Assembly (NCBI GenBank): GCA_964019335.1
Contig: OZ025690.1
Coordinates: forward strand, 248,001 to 312,000
Direction: 5' to 3'
Length of the DNA stretch: 64,000 nt
Origin: Diplonema japonicum
Lineage: Eukaryota; Euglenozoa; Diplonemea; Diplonemida; Diplonemidae
The notes under the pieces were generated by a model. The model was given only the letters and a program-made list of their open reading frames with translations, ran no database searches and was not told where the DNA came from. Below are positions 19,589 to 29,208 of the stretch, piece by piece (position 1 is the first letter of the stretch; every line of letters starts with the position of its first letter). The translations under genes and the position numbers were made by a program.

Positions 19589-19610
19589 AAAAAAAAAAAA
19601 AAAAAAAAAG

Positions 19611-19648
19611 AGACATTTAAGGGTACCTGCGGTATGTGGCAGGACGCC
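19611..19648 (-). repeat. 38-nt motif with hairpin and 3' T-run, copy 1
   Basis: On the minus strand it starts GGCGTCCTGCC, can fold CCTGC/GCAGG around an 8-nt loop, ends TTAAATGTCTC and is followed by about 20 T. An almost identical copy is at 23759-23797. A hairpin followed by a T-run would fit the 3' end of a Pol III transcript, but no known RNA is recognised. Confidence 0.45.
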
Positions 19649-19730
19649 AAAAAAAAATAGAAGACAGAGATGGCTGCTCGACGTGAGAAGAAAAAGAAAC
19701 TGTAACAAAGAAAAAGAAAAAAAATGGGGG

Positions 19731-19761
<31 letters not shown>

Positions 19762-20535
19762 TTTTTTTCTTACAGCTACATGTGCTCACGGGAAAGTTCT
19801 CAAGGGAAAAAAAAGAAGAAAGAAATAGGGCGAAGAATAGGGAGAAAAAAAAAGAAGAAAAAAAAAAGAACATAGAAAGGATATGGTAAAAACTTCGGGA
19901 GAAGAACGACTGACGGTGCTCGGATGGGGATGTGGCAGGGAAAATGGGAGTTTAAAAAAAAAAAAAAAAAGAGGGTGAGGAGAGTGGATAAACAGTGGAA
20001 GCAGTTCCCCTGTTTCCAAAAGGGGGGTGAAAAAAACATTGTCCCCACAGTTAAATGGGATCCAAAAAAAAAAAAAGAAATCCAAGCATTCGGTTCATAC
20101 CTTCCCCCCTCCTTACCCTGACCGTTTTTCATTATAAGAAAAGAAGAATAAAAACTAGACATTTTAAAGTGTTTCTCACATCGCAAAGCTGCTTCAGCGG
20201 GTTTACGCAGGTCCTCGTTTATGCTCCTCACGTCCGGGCACAGTGCAAAGGCGCACGAGGTCATAGCCGTCCCTCGCTTCATGGCCACCAGAGCTGGTTG
20301 CCCCCACCTTGCCATGCCTCTGTACGAAAAAAAAAAAAAAAAAAAAAAGGAGAGAGAGAGAGAAGAAAAGAAAAGAAAAGCATCCTGAACATAAAGAGAT
20401 TTAAAAGAAACGAAAAGAAGAAAAAAAAAAATGGTATAACTAAGGGTCATCACGAGTGAGACCTATTTTATTTATTCCCACCCCTCCTTTCTTTCAACGT
20501 CTGTAAAACAAAAAAAAAACTTTTTTTTTTTTTTT
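19649..20535. other. Gene-poor stretch between the two palindromic blocks
   Basis: It is dominated by T- and A-runs (T-run 19730-19768; A-runs 19954-19970, 20066-20078, 20329-20348). A GC-richer island at 20150-20330 is open in two minus-strand frames. It sits behind a poly-T tract ending TACAG, so it could be an exon or a gene fragment, but I see no family match and no convincing partner exon. Confidence 0.35.
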
Positions 20536-21100
20536 ATTTCACTCTTCGTCATTTTCTTCACTCACTAGGGGCCTCATTATTTAACGCGAAATGGCCATTA
20601 TTTAACGCGAAACGGCCATTATTTAACGCGAAATCGCCATTATTTAACTAGTTAAATAATGAGATTTTGCAGTTAAATAATGGCCCTTCAGAGTGGAAAA
20701 ATGAGTCTCGCCGTGGAAAAAAATGCACCCAACCCCTTGAAAAACTTTTTTGGGGTGGGGGTATTTTGACTATTTTTGGCCATCTGAGGCCATTCCAGCC
20801 CTTAAAAGTGGGAATAAGTGCCTTACTTCCCCTTTAAATGCCACGGCGAAATAGCAACCCCATATTACCTTAGGAAAATCCCCAAAAAGGCTGACCTGCG
20901 TGAAAAAAAACAGCAGTGAAAGCAGTGAAGAGTGAGTGACTCAAATGACGAAGAGTGAAATAAAACGACTTACTTGCCGCCAAATGAGCCATTATTTAAC
21001 TCTCGTTACCCGTTTTTTTGCACTCGGGCCCTGCGGGCCCTCGTGCAAAAAATTCGGGAACTCGAGTTAAATAATGACTCATAATTTGTTGGCAATAAAT

Positions 21101-21103
<3 letters not shown>
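20536..21103. repeat. Compound palindromic repeat, copy 2
   Basis: It is a near-duplicate of 18954-19467, in the same orientation. It has four successive units of the CATTATTTAACGCGAAA type at 20576-20652, then inverted GTTAAATAATG copies, the same 250-nt middle part (TTTTGGGGTGGGGGTATT and following), the AATGACGAAGAGTGAAAT inverted end and the GC hairpin. It runs into a T-run of about 36 nt that abuts the 3' end of the gene at 21138. Confidence 0.65.
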
Positions 21104-21137
<34 letters not shown>

Positions 21138-21142
<5 letters not shown>

Positions 21143-23066
21143 GCCTGAAGCTTGTATAGGTAGTTGAGCTCTCTGTCCCACCGTCTGTGGCAGGTCGGTG
21201 CGAAGGAGAAACAGGCGGCAGCATCGCAACATCGTCAGAAACTGAAATAATCACAGGAAGCGTCGCACAGGTGTGCAAAGGAGACGACAGCGGCCCCATA
21301 ACTTCTTGCGGCTTCAAGCTCTCCTCCAGGTACTGCAGTTCCTGAAGGATATACCGCCTGTTTGTAGACAGTATATAGACCTCAGTGAGGAGATCAAGAA
21401 AAAGCTTAAAGAGTATAAAAGACACCGATACCAGTAGCAACGTGTCGGCAGCTTGAAACTGCCACGCCGACCGCCCAGCGTCGGCACAGAACCCAGACGC
21501 CATGAACAGAACAGAAATACCCTGCGAAAGATTAATCAACGGGCCCAGGATGTTGTCCCTCGGCCTGTGGTAGGGCTGCATCACCACACTCACCATGAAG
21601 AAGCCCAGGAGAACCACAGCAGCGGAGATTTTAAAACCGCAACACATTGCAACGTTCGTTAGGTGTACGCTCGACGTGGTGGCGAGGAGGAACATGGAGC
21701 CGAACTCAAGGAAGGACCACCACACACACCCTTCTGTGTACCCACGCACTACACAGCTGTACCTTTGCACCCAGTGGCATTCGCGATTTGTCGAAACCCA
21801 TTCCCCGCTTCCAGCGAAGAACAGGACCACCCTGTTGTGCGTCTCGTTGTCGCGTCGGTACAACGCCTTCTCCGGCACAGCGGTGATGATCTTCTTCACG
21901 AATATTATCGGAAGCACCCCACACAGACCAACACCAACGAGACCGAAGACCTCATGGTACCATGTGCGGCCGGACATTAACATGCGAAAGGCAGCCAGGA
22001 TGGTCCCTTGGTAGAGAATGATGAAGACGAACATGATGTTGGACGGGAGGCGGAGCAGGCCCTGGCTGTCCATGACGCCGCGCAGCGAAGTATGGGGCAG
22101 CACGACCTCCGCGACGTGGAGTGCGACCCTTGCTATGATGGCGGCTGCAACGCACAGCCCAATGTTGCCAACAAGCGCGCCCAACCACATGCTGCCTTCA
22201 ATGCGCAGCCTGGTGGGGTGCAGCGTCCAAGGAAGCACCTCGTCTGACATGGAATGGTCGTGTTTGTTCCTGCAAGATCCAGACCCTGCTAGGAGTGAAG
22301 CTCGACCAGCTGCACCACCAGCCGCCGCTGATATACCCGACACTGCAGCACCACCACCACCATCAACGATTTGCCCGTTCGGGACAATCTGCGGTGGTGC
22401 GTGTGTCTGCGGGATAGAAGTAATCGGGGCACTTGTGTCGGGGAACGGTGTGGTGGGCAACGGCGATGGGGTGGCAGGTGAGCTTGTCGAGGTTTTGCAC
22501 ACGCACTGGTACCCTCCCTTGATCCCGCATTGCTCCTTGTTGCCAGTGGTGGAGTATTGGTATTGGTTTTGAGCCTCGTTGAGCAAGCACCCGTACAACC
22601 CTGGGACGTCAATGATACCGGCATAGAAGAGCCCCGCGGCAATCCCAGCACCCTGGCAGCCGAGCGGTTCTAAGTAATCGAAACATGTGCTTCCCCCGAC
22701 AGTCACGTCGACCTTAGGCTTTGGGTCCACTGTCCCTGTTGCACATAGACAGTAAGCATCGGCTGTGCATTGGGATGCGCTGGTGCTGCTAGTTACGTAC
22801 ATGACCTCTGTGTTCCCGATAGTTGTGCAGATGCCTCTCTTGTCACAGTCATACATTTGGATGCAGCCTTCTTGCAGTACATCTGAGGTGCCGACGTGCA
22901 ACAGTTTTCCTTGCTCCCCTGCGTACTTCTGGCACAGCAGCTTCGGAAGCCTGCTGCTGCCGCACGTGCCCATCTCCTGTTTAAAGGTTTCCTGTCCTAG
23001 ACAGGTTCCCACGGTGACCCATGTTGCTATTATTCTTATTAGTGTAAATAAATAGTCATCGGCCAT
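21138..23066 (-). CDS. Cys-rich ectodomain, multi-TM surface protein
   Basis: The product is 642 residues from ATG 23066 (A-run then GGATG), with no intron. It has a signal peptide (residues 1-24), a Cys-rich ectodomain to about residue 195 and a Pro/Thr/Ser stalk (TPSPLPTTPFPDTSAP). A Gly/Ala stretch is followed by about eight hydrophobic segments at residues 295-600. The motif QPYHRPRDNILGPLINLSQG in the last TM block resembles the PY..N.L signature of the large multi-TM adhesin-like proteins of protists and TRP-like modules; this family link is tentative. The architecture parallels the gene at 1-2414, without the ankyrin tail. A role in surface recognition or signalling is inferred. Confidence 0.8.
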
Positions 23067-23152
23067 CCTTTTTTTTTCTTAAATCTTTTTTATTAAACAC
23101 GCGTGACAAGCGGAAAAAGAAGAAAAAAAATATATGAGAAAGAAAGAGAGAG

Positions 23153-23186
<34 letters not shown>

Positions 23187-23322
23187 AAGATAATTGAAAA
23201 GAAAGTCGAACTTTGTTAAATGGCGGTGGTAGAAGGTGAGAACTCAGAGAGAAATCAGATTGCTAAAATGGTACTATCGCAGAATAAGAAGGTTTGGGAG
23301 AGGAAGGAAAAGGACACAAAAA

Positions 23323-23745
23323 GCTCAAAGTACAGGACAAGCCCCCCGCTAGAGGGCCGCCCAATGGGAGGGGGGGGTCTATCTGTTAATACTCCCCTTC
23401 TGGAGCATTGCTTTCATCCCGATTGAAGCCGTGAGCGTCTTGCGGAGTCGTGTGATGCGGTCCCGCTTGTAGTCGGCTTTCAATTCCATTAGCTTGTCGT
23501 GCGTGGAGCGGGTGGCGAAAATAGGCCTCCTGGAGAAACCAATAGCTGCCTTTCCTCCAATGGCGATGAGGGACTTCACTCTTTTTCTCTCGTCCGCTGG
23601 GAAGGGGCGTCGCTTCTTCCGTGCCCTGCTGTGTTTACCTTTACGATGAGAGCTTTGATTCTGCGCGCCCTATCTTCCAGCAGGCCTCCCAAAGACTTTC
23701 CGGTCGTCCATTCGAAGTCAATGGCCAGTTCCACCGCCGCCAAAA
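23323..23745 (-). mobile_element. LINE 3'-end fragment, frameshifted
   Basis: On the minus strand the fragment opens with VELAIDFEWTTGKSLGG in one frame. It continues after a frameshift near 23577 with KAAIGFSRRPIFATRS and DYKRDRITRLRKTLTAS to a stop at 23379. This is the C-terminal domain of the LINE lineage at 16427 and 34904. The 3' UTR (23323-23378) includes GGCGGCCCTCTAGCGGGG and TTGTCCTGTACTTTGAG. The last 250 nt are about 97% identical by eye to 55198-55450. It interrupts the left unit of the ankyrin-gene tandem duplication, so it inserted after that duplication or was lost from the other unit. Confidence 0.75.
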
Positions 23746-23758
23746 AAAAAAAAAAAAA

Positions 23759-23797
23759 GAGACATTTAAGGGTACCTGCGGTATGTGGCAGGACGCC
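23759..23797 (-). repeat. 38-nt motif with hairpin and 3' T-run, copy 2
   Basis: It is the same 38-nt sequence as 19611-19648, again followed on the minus strand by a T-run (about 17 nt) that abuts a truncated retroelement (here the LINE fragment, there a SINE end). The shared arrangement suggests either a repeated insertion target or a small-RNA sequence attached to the 5' end of retroelement copies. Confidence 0.45.
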
Positions 23798-24301
23798 TAA
23801 AAAATAATCGGAATAACTTCTTCTTCCAGGCTTCGCCTTTAGCAAAGAAAAAGGCCAATCTGAGTCGACAGTCGGCTCCAAAGTGTACCATAAAGCACTA
23901 GTAGCACATGGGGTGGTTTACGACACATTTCGAGTGCGCTTCAAATACGTGGTCACCACTCAGACATGTAAAATATTACTTTTGAATCCACAAAAACAAG
24001 TGCTTCTGTTCATTATAAAAATAAATAATAATAAAGACCACCTCGTTCACCAGGTTAGAAAAGAACGGGGTCGAGAAAGTTGTTTGGGAGGAAGGAAAAG
24101 GACAAAATTCAATCTTTTAAAGTCGCTGCCCAACATACACACCAAATCCACAATAACAAGTGTTTCGGTTCATCAAACAATAAAATAAAATAAAGACCAC
24201 GTGCATCAAGCTAGAAAGAAAGGGGTCTTGGGGGAAAGGGGAAGGGGGGGTTGAAGGGAAAAGAAGAAAGAACCAATATAATAAGAGACACAGAAGAAAA
24301 G

Positions 24302-26707
24302 TCACTGTCCCACCCCCTTCAGAGCATCCAAGTATGAGACAGAAGGGTTTGCCTCCCTCCCCTCAAAGGGTAAACAGGGCTCCTTCCGTAACTCCTCAAT
24401 TCTCATGTACAACCCATCGCTGTGGCGGTGTTTCGCCTTGCGTTTCCTGAAGTGGCCTTCCGGTCTTGTGTCCACCTTTCCACCACAACGGGACGTCTTG
24501 AAGTGCAGCAAGGGTATGTCCTCGTCAGACGAGGATGCCTTGTACACACCTTTCACTGCCACAACTGCACTAGGACACCTGTCCGAAGAAACAAGATGAG
24601 AACAAACCTCGTCGTAATCGTCCTTCGCATCAGGGTCCGCTCCGTGAGACATGAGGAGGGACATCATTTCCCTTTCACGATGGAGATCGGAAGTAAAGTT
24701 CTGTCGCTGCCCGTTCTTCATGACAGTCACAGAGCATGAACCCCCAATACTATATTGATTCCCGAGCTGCTTCGCCACTGTGTCAGAAACAGTGTGGAGG
24801 GGGGTCCTGCCTGCATTGTCCCTTGCGTTCACGTTGGCATCGGGAGAGGCTTCTTCCAAGAGACAAACAACTAGATCTATTAAACCAGCACCGACGAAAA
24901 TATGGAGAGGAGTCTGTCCCTTGTTGTTCCTCACGTTCACATCAGCACCACTACGCAGAATGAGGGAAGCAACGAAGGGGTTCACGACAAGATGAAGTGC
25001 CGTGTTGCCTTCGTTGTCTTGTGCGTTCACATCGGAGGGAGCCGCAAGCATGTTTCGAACAATGTCAAGACTGCCATCAAGACGAACAGCAAGATGGATG
25101 GGAGTCCGTCCCTTGTTGTTCTTCAGCCTCACATCAGCACCATGACGGAGAAGGAGGGCGGTTTTGTCGTCTTTAGAGACAACAGGTAACGCAGAGACAA
25201 GATGAAGTGCCGTGTTGCCTTCATTGTCTTGTGCGTTCACATCGGGAGAGGCCGCGAGATAGTTTTGCATGGCATCAAGATCACGAGAAAAAAGAACAAA
25301 AAGATGGAGTGGGGTCTGTTTCTTTTTGTTGGTTTTCAGATTCAGGTTAGGATGGTGCCGCAACAAACAGGGTACGATCCCAGAGGAGTCATGGGCACGT
25401 GAGACAAGATGAAGCGCCGTGTTGCCCTCATTGTCTTGAACATCCACATCGGGAGAGGCCGCAAGCACGCCCCGAATAATGCTACCAACACCAGTAAGGA
25501 CAGAAAGGTGGAGAAGGGTTTGATCATTCTTATTTTTCAGGTTCACATCCGCACCGTGCCGCAACAAGACTGCCATATGATGACGAAAGGATGGTTCGCA
25601 GTACCGATTGTCTATCAAGGTTGCTGCATGGCATGCTGTGTTGCCCTTCTCATCTTGTGCATTCACATCACAAGAGGCTTCGAGCAAGAGTTCAGCGATT
25701 CCTGTATTTTTAGCAAGGTGAAGAGGTGTTTCGCTTCCACAGGTCTTTGCATTCACATCCGCACCCCATGCGAGCAAAGACGAGACAACATCGATGTGGC
25801 CTTGCTGCGAGGCTTTGTGAAGGGGTGTAGTATCGCTGCTGTTCACACAGTTGACAGCTGCACCATGTTGCAGGAGGAGGGATGCTGCTTCCGTACTTCT
25901 GGCATGATGAAGGGGACTGGTTCCGTAATAGCAACACAGGTTCGGATCAGCAGACTTCTCGAGAAGCAAGGCGATAGTACTAATGTTGTCCACTTGCGTT
26001 GCTATTATGAGAGGAGTAATATAGTTAAAATAAACCTTCAGGTTCAGCCCTGCACCAGCCTCGAGGAACATCGAGATGATTTCGGTGTTGCCTGACGCCA
26101 CAGCTGGACCGAATGGATAGCCGTAACTGTCAGCTATGCTAACACCATTCGACAGTAGGAACTGAATCATTGCAACCTGCCGACCGAGTACTGCTTCCTT
26201 GAGTGCACAGCGCATGTCTGCACCAGCAGCCAGAAGGAAATCAACACACTGGATGAAGCCCCGACGGGACATGATGTTAACCAGGTCCCGTTTCTGACCA
26301 TCATTGCACATCCCTGCCTCCATCATCGTGGCCAGCACTTCACATAGTTTCCTGTCCAAATCCTGCCGGCCCTCAACAGAGAGGTCTGTGTATTCTCCAG
26401 ATTTGTGATAAGCGAGGGACGTTACGTCCTTGCCTGCCCAACCCAACTCCTTCAGATGATGAAGTGCCACCTCTTTCTTGCTCAAGACCAGCTGCAGCTC
26501 ACTCTGATCCTCAAAGGGAAGCTCCCCAACGAGCCTGCCGTCACTGTCACCGAACACCTCCCCTTCAAAGGAGAGGTCGAAGGTGTTGACGCACATCCCG
26601 GACTGCGACGCCACCCTTTCCTTCAAGCCCGCCAAGCTCTCCATCGGGCCTACCTCCACTTCCATCCACTCACCTCCAGGGTGTTGCACCAACAGCTCAA
26701 CTGACAT
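24302..26707 (-). CDS. Ubiquitin-like + ankyrin-repeat protein, full-length copy
   Basis: The product is 801 residues from ATG 26707 (A-run then TAGAATG). The N-terminal 75 residues resemble a ubiquitin-like fold: MSVELLVQHPGGEWMEVEV, SLAGLKERVASQSG, and SELQLVL at the last strand. A helical linker follows (about 80-170), then about 14 ankyrin repeats from residue 170 to 720 (consensus G.TPLHLA...G....V..LL..GADVN). Several consecutive repeats are nearly identical (DNEGNTALHLV), implying recent expansion. The tail is basic (GHFRKRKAKHRHSDGL). It is probably a cytosolic adaptor linking ubiquitin-type signalling to protein binding (inference). It forms a tandem pair with 27955-29208. Confidence 0.85.
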   Translation of the reverse strand: MSVELLVQHPGGEWMEVEVGPMESLAGLKERVASQSGMCVNTFDLSFEGEVFGDSDGRLVGELPFEDQSELQLVLSKKEVALHHLKELGWAGKDVTSLAYHKSGEYTDLSVEGRQDLDRKLCEVLATMMEAGMCNDGQKRDLVNIMSRRGFIQCVDFLLAAGADMRCALKEAVLGRQVAMIQFLLSNGVSIADSYGYPFGPAVASGNTEIISMFLEAGAGLNLKVYFNYITPLIIATQVDNISTIALLLEKSADPNLCCYYGTSPLHHARSTEAASLLLQHGAAVNCVNSSDTTPLHKASQQGHIDVVSSLLAWGADVNAKTCGSETPLHLAKNTGIAELLLEASCDVNAQDEKGNTACHAATLIDNRYCEPSFRHHMAVLLRHGADVNLKNKNDQTLLHLSVLTGVGSIIRGVLAASPDVDVQDNEGNTALHLVSRAHDSSGIVPCLLRHHPNLNLKTNKKKQTPLHLFVLFSRDLDAMQNYLAASPDVNAQDNEGNTALHLVSALPVVSKDDKTALLLRHGADVRLKNNKGRTPIHLAVRLDGSLDIVRNMLAAPSDVNAQDNEGNTALHLVVNPFVASLILRSGADVNVRNNKGQTPLHIFVGAGLIDLVVCLLEEASPDANVNARDNAGRTPLHTVSDTVAKQLGNQYSIGGSCSVTVMKNGQRQNFTSDLHREREMMSLLMSHGADPDAKDDYDEVCSHLVSSDRCPSAVVAVKGVYKASSSDEDIPLLHFKTSRCGGKVDTRPEGHFRKRKAKHRHSDGLYMRIEELRKEPCLPFEGREANPSVSYLDALKGVGQ

Positions 26708-27091
26708 TCTATTTTTTTTTTTTTTTTTTTCCTTTTTTGTTTCTAACCAAAGGTTTGTGTTGTGAAACATGAAACAAAAGATGGAGAAGCAAACATGAAC
26801 GTTCTTTCGTTGTGCGGGAGGGAAAAAGAGATAGGGGAAAGGAAAGAAAAAAATTGGGAAAAAACAGTCTAACTTTGTTAAATGGTGGTGGTAAAGGGTA
26901 AGAAGCGAGAAGGAAATCAGATTGTTAACAGAAATAGTCTACGTAAATAAAGAAGAAGGTTTGCGAGAGGAAGGAAAGGACAATAAAAGAAAAAATCGTC
27001 GGATAAAATTCTTCTTAGAAAGGGCTTCATTCTCCTTCACATCAAGGTGCCACAAGGTGACGGCCCCTTTAAGGGAGTAGAAGAGAAAAGC

Positions 27092-27217
27092 AAAGAAAAA
27101 GGCCAATCTGAGTCGACAGTCGGCTCCAAAGTGTACCATAAAGCACTAGTAGCACATGGGGTGGTTTACGACACATTTCGAGTGCGCTTCGAATCTGTGG
27201 TCACCACTCAGACATGT
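27092..27217. repeat. Dispersed repeat R4
   Basis: It is nearly identical to 23839-23970 (part of the tandem duplication). Its core (CGGCTCCAAAGTGTACCATA, then GGGGTGG and CAGACATG) recurs in diverged form at 56697-56814 and 57898-57995. The last two lie outside the duplication, so the core is an independent dispersed repeat. Confidence 0.55.
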
Positions 27218-27274
27218 TAACGCTGCCAAATATTCTTTTTGAAACAACAATAAAAGTGTTTCTAAAAGAATAAA

Positions 27275-27306
27275 TTCACTATGATAGGAACGAAGTGGTT
27301 AGCAAC
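27275..27306 (-). repeat. Conserved 32-nt retroelement tail, copy 1
   Basis: The segment holds ACTATGATAGGAACGAAGTG and GTTAGCAAC. It is identical to 34880-34911, 57628-57659 and 59555-59586. At 34880 it is the 3' end of a recognisable LINE, so the others are extreme 5' truncations or SINEs sharing the LINE tail. Confidence 0.6.
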
Positions 27307-27370
27307 GGCTACCGCCAATAAATTATATACAAGAGTTGAAGGAGGCCGGTGTTGGCGGCGCCCTGCACCA

Positions 27371-27637
27371 GAACTGTCTACTTGATCACAGAGGCGCACC
27401 GTAGCCGAGTTGTAGCTTCTTCTGCGTCCGCATCGTGTCCTTAATGCGTGCAGTGTGCAGTTCAACCCTAGCCGGGGCGTCCCGGGTAACCAAGATTAGG
27501 CGCTCATGCAGTTTGCTACCTGTTCTTCGTCACTCTTCGACTCAGGCGCTACCGGTGATAACTGACGTGGAGGTCAACAGCGAATAACACATTTGATGTA
27601 CTTCTTATATTCCCATGTTGTCCCCACCACCATTTTT
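27371..27637 (+). mobile_element. tRNA-derived-like SINE copy
   Basis: It is homologous to 40535-40840 and 41480-41673. A possible Pol III A box (TAGCCGAGTTGT, 27402-27413) fits TRGCNNAGYNGG except at its last base. A possible B box (GTTCAACCC, 27460-27468) fits GWTCRANNC. A GC hairpin (CCGGGG/CCCGGG) follows. The 3' end is CCCCACCACC followed by an A/T-rich tail. The boxes are weaker in the other copies, so tRNA ancestry is a suggestion. Confidence 0.55.
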
Positions 27638-27642
27638 AAATA

Positions 27643-27847
27643 ACGCTCCGTATCCGTTAAGTGTCACAACAGAAATCGCAAAATTACGGGGCTACAACAA
27701 AATTTCCAATTGCTTTTTCTCAGGCTGGAATGGATTCATTTGCGTCCGGGACATTTCTTTTTTGATCTTTCCTTCGTGTGGCCCTGGGGGGGCCTAGGGG
27801 AGAACCACTATGGACAACGGTCGGGTCACTTAACGGATGCGGAGCGT
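27643..27847. mobile_element. Short non-autonomous DNA element with 21-bp inverted ends
   Basis: The left end ACGCTCCGTATCCGTTAAG matches the right end CTTAACGGATGCGGAGCGT with a single mismatch over 21 bp. The interior (about 160 nt) has no coding frame. It is MITE-like in size and layout. The flanks are A/T-rich and a target duplication cannot be read with certainty. Confidence 0.6.
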
Positions 27848-27954
27848 AAAAATAAAGACCACCTCGTGCATTAGGTTAGAAAAGAACGGGGTCTTAGGAA
27901 ACAGGGGGGTCAAAGGAAACGAAGAAAAAACCAATTAAACTCTTCGAATTTCAT

Positions 27955-29208
27955 TTACAACCCATTGCTGTGGCGGCCCTTCAGAGCATCCAAATATGAC
28001 ATAGGCAACCCATTGCTGTAGCGGTGTTTCGCTTTGCCTCTCCTGAAGTGGCCTACATGGCAGGTTGTGTTGTCCCTCTCATCTTGTGCATTCACATCAC
28101 AAGAGGCTTCGAGCAAGAGTTCAGCGATTCCTGTATTTTTAGCAAGGTGAAGAGGTGTTTCGTTTCCACAGGTCTTTGCATTCACATCCGCACCCCATGC
28201 GAGCAAAGACGAGACAACATCGATGTGGCCTTGCTGCGAGGCATTGTGAAGGGGTGTCTTATTATCATCGCTGCTGTTCACATAGTTGACAGCTGCACCA
28301 TGTTGCAGGAGGAGGGATGCTGCTCCGGCACTTTTGGCATATTGAAGGGGACTGGCTCCGCAAAAGTCAATCAGGTTCGGATCAGCAGACTTCTCGAGAA
28401 GCAAGGCGATGATACCAATGCTGTTCCTTTGCGTTGCTAATATGAGAGGAGTATCGCCAATTCGATCTTGCAGGTTCACCCCTGCACCAGCCTCGAGTAA
28501 CATCGAGATGATTTCGATACTGCAGAACTCCACAGCAAAATTGATTGGATCGCAGCAATAGCCATCTATGTGAGCACCAATCGACAGTAAGAACTGAAGC
28601 ATTGCAACCTGCTGACCGGCCACTGCTTCGCAGAGCACACTGTACATGTCTGCACCAGCAACCAGAAGGAAATCAACACACTGGATGAAGCCCCGATGGG
28701 ACATGTTGTTAACCAGGTTGCGTTTCTCATCATCATTGCACATCCCTGCCTCCATCATCGTGGCCAGCACTTCACATAGCTTACTGTCCAAGTCCTGCCG
28801 GCCCTCAACAGAGAGTTGTTCGTCGTTTTGTAGAGTTTCGGAAGAGATTTCAGTTTCGTAAGAGCGGGATGTTTCATCCTCGTCCGCCCAACCTTTTCCA
28901 GATGTGTAGTTAGCGAGGGACATTACACCCTTGCCTGCCCAACCCAACTCCTTCAGACGATGAAGTGCCACCTCTTTCTTGCTCAAGACCAGCTGCAGCT
29001 CACTCCGATCCCCAAAGGGAAGCTCCCCAACGAGCCTGCCGTCACTGTCACCGAACACCTCCCCTTCAAAGGAGAGGTCGAAGGTGTTGACGCACATCCC
29101 GGACTGCGACGCCACCCTTTCCTTCAAGCCCGCCAAGCTCTCCATCGGGCCTACCTCCACTTCCATCCACTCACCTCCAGGGTGTTGCACCAACAGCTCA
29201 ACTGACAT
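27955..29208 (-). CDS. Ubiquitin-like + ankyrin protein, short paralog with deleted repeats
   Basis: The product is 417 residues from ATG 29208 (AAAAGAATAAGATG). It is the tandem paralog of the gene at 24302-26707, with an almost identical UBL domain and a longer linker containing an insertion (EDETSRSYETEISSE). It retains about six ankyrin repeats. After NAQDERDNTTCHV it jumps straight to the basic tail (GHFRRGKAKHRYSNGL), so the block corresponding to about eight repeats of the long copy is missing by one internal deletion. The ending SYLDALKG is kept and then a short repeat of RHSNGL is added. The frame is intact, so it is likely expressed as a shorter adaptor. Confidence 0.85.
   Translation of the reverse strand: MSVELLVQHPGGEWMEVEVGPMESLAGLKERVASQSGMCVNTFDLSFEGEVFGDSDGRLVGELPFGDRSELQLVLSKKEVALHRLKELGWAGKGVMSLANYTSGKGWADEDETSRSYETEISSETLQNDEQLSVEGRQDLDSKLCEVLATMMEAGMCNDDEKRNLVNNMSHRGFIQCVDFLLVAGADMYSVLCEAVAGQQVAMLQFLLSIGAHIDGYCCDPINFAVEFCSIEIISMLLEAGAGVNLQDRIGDTPLILATQRNSIGIIALLLEKSADPNLIDFCGASPLQYAKSAGAASLLLQHGAAVNYVNSSDDNKTPLHNASQQGHIDVVSSLLAWGADVNAKTCGNETPLHLAKNTGIAELLLEASCDVNAQDERDNTTCHVGHFRRGKAKHRYSNGLPMSYLDALKGRHSNGL

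Larger units (their letters stand above)
23067..24301. other. Intergenic region with LINE fragment and duplicated-unit remnants
   Basis: About 1.2 kb without a host gene. It contains an A-run at 23152-23185, the start of the tandem-duplication unit (23205-23320, matching 26870-26990), the LINE 3' fragment (23323-23745), a 38-nt motif (23759-23797) and a repeat shared with 27092-27217 (23839-23970). The 3' flank of the ankyrin gene follows. Confidence 0.6.
26708..27954. other. Spacer between the two UBL-ankyrin genes, loaded with small mobile elements
   Basis: It contains the left boundary of duplication unit B (26870-26990, homologous to 23205-23320), a repeat shared with 23839-23970, a LINE/SINE tail (27275-27306), a SINE-like copy (27371-27637) and a TIR element (27643-27847). 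No host gene is seen. Confidence 0.65.

Noticed and set aside
18300-21103. CRISPR array
   Set aside because: The 21-nt units are nearly contiguous, occur in both orientations and have no unique spacers or cas genes.
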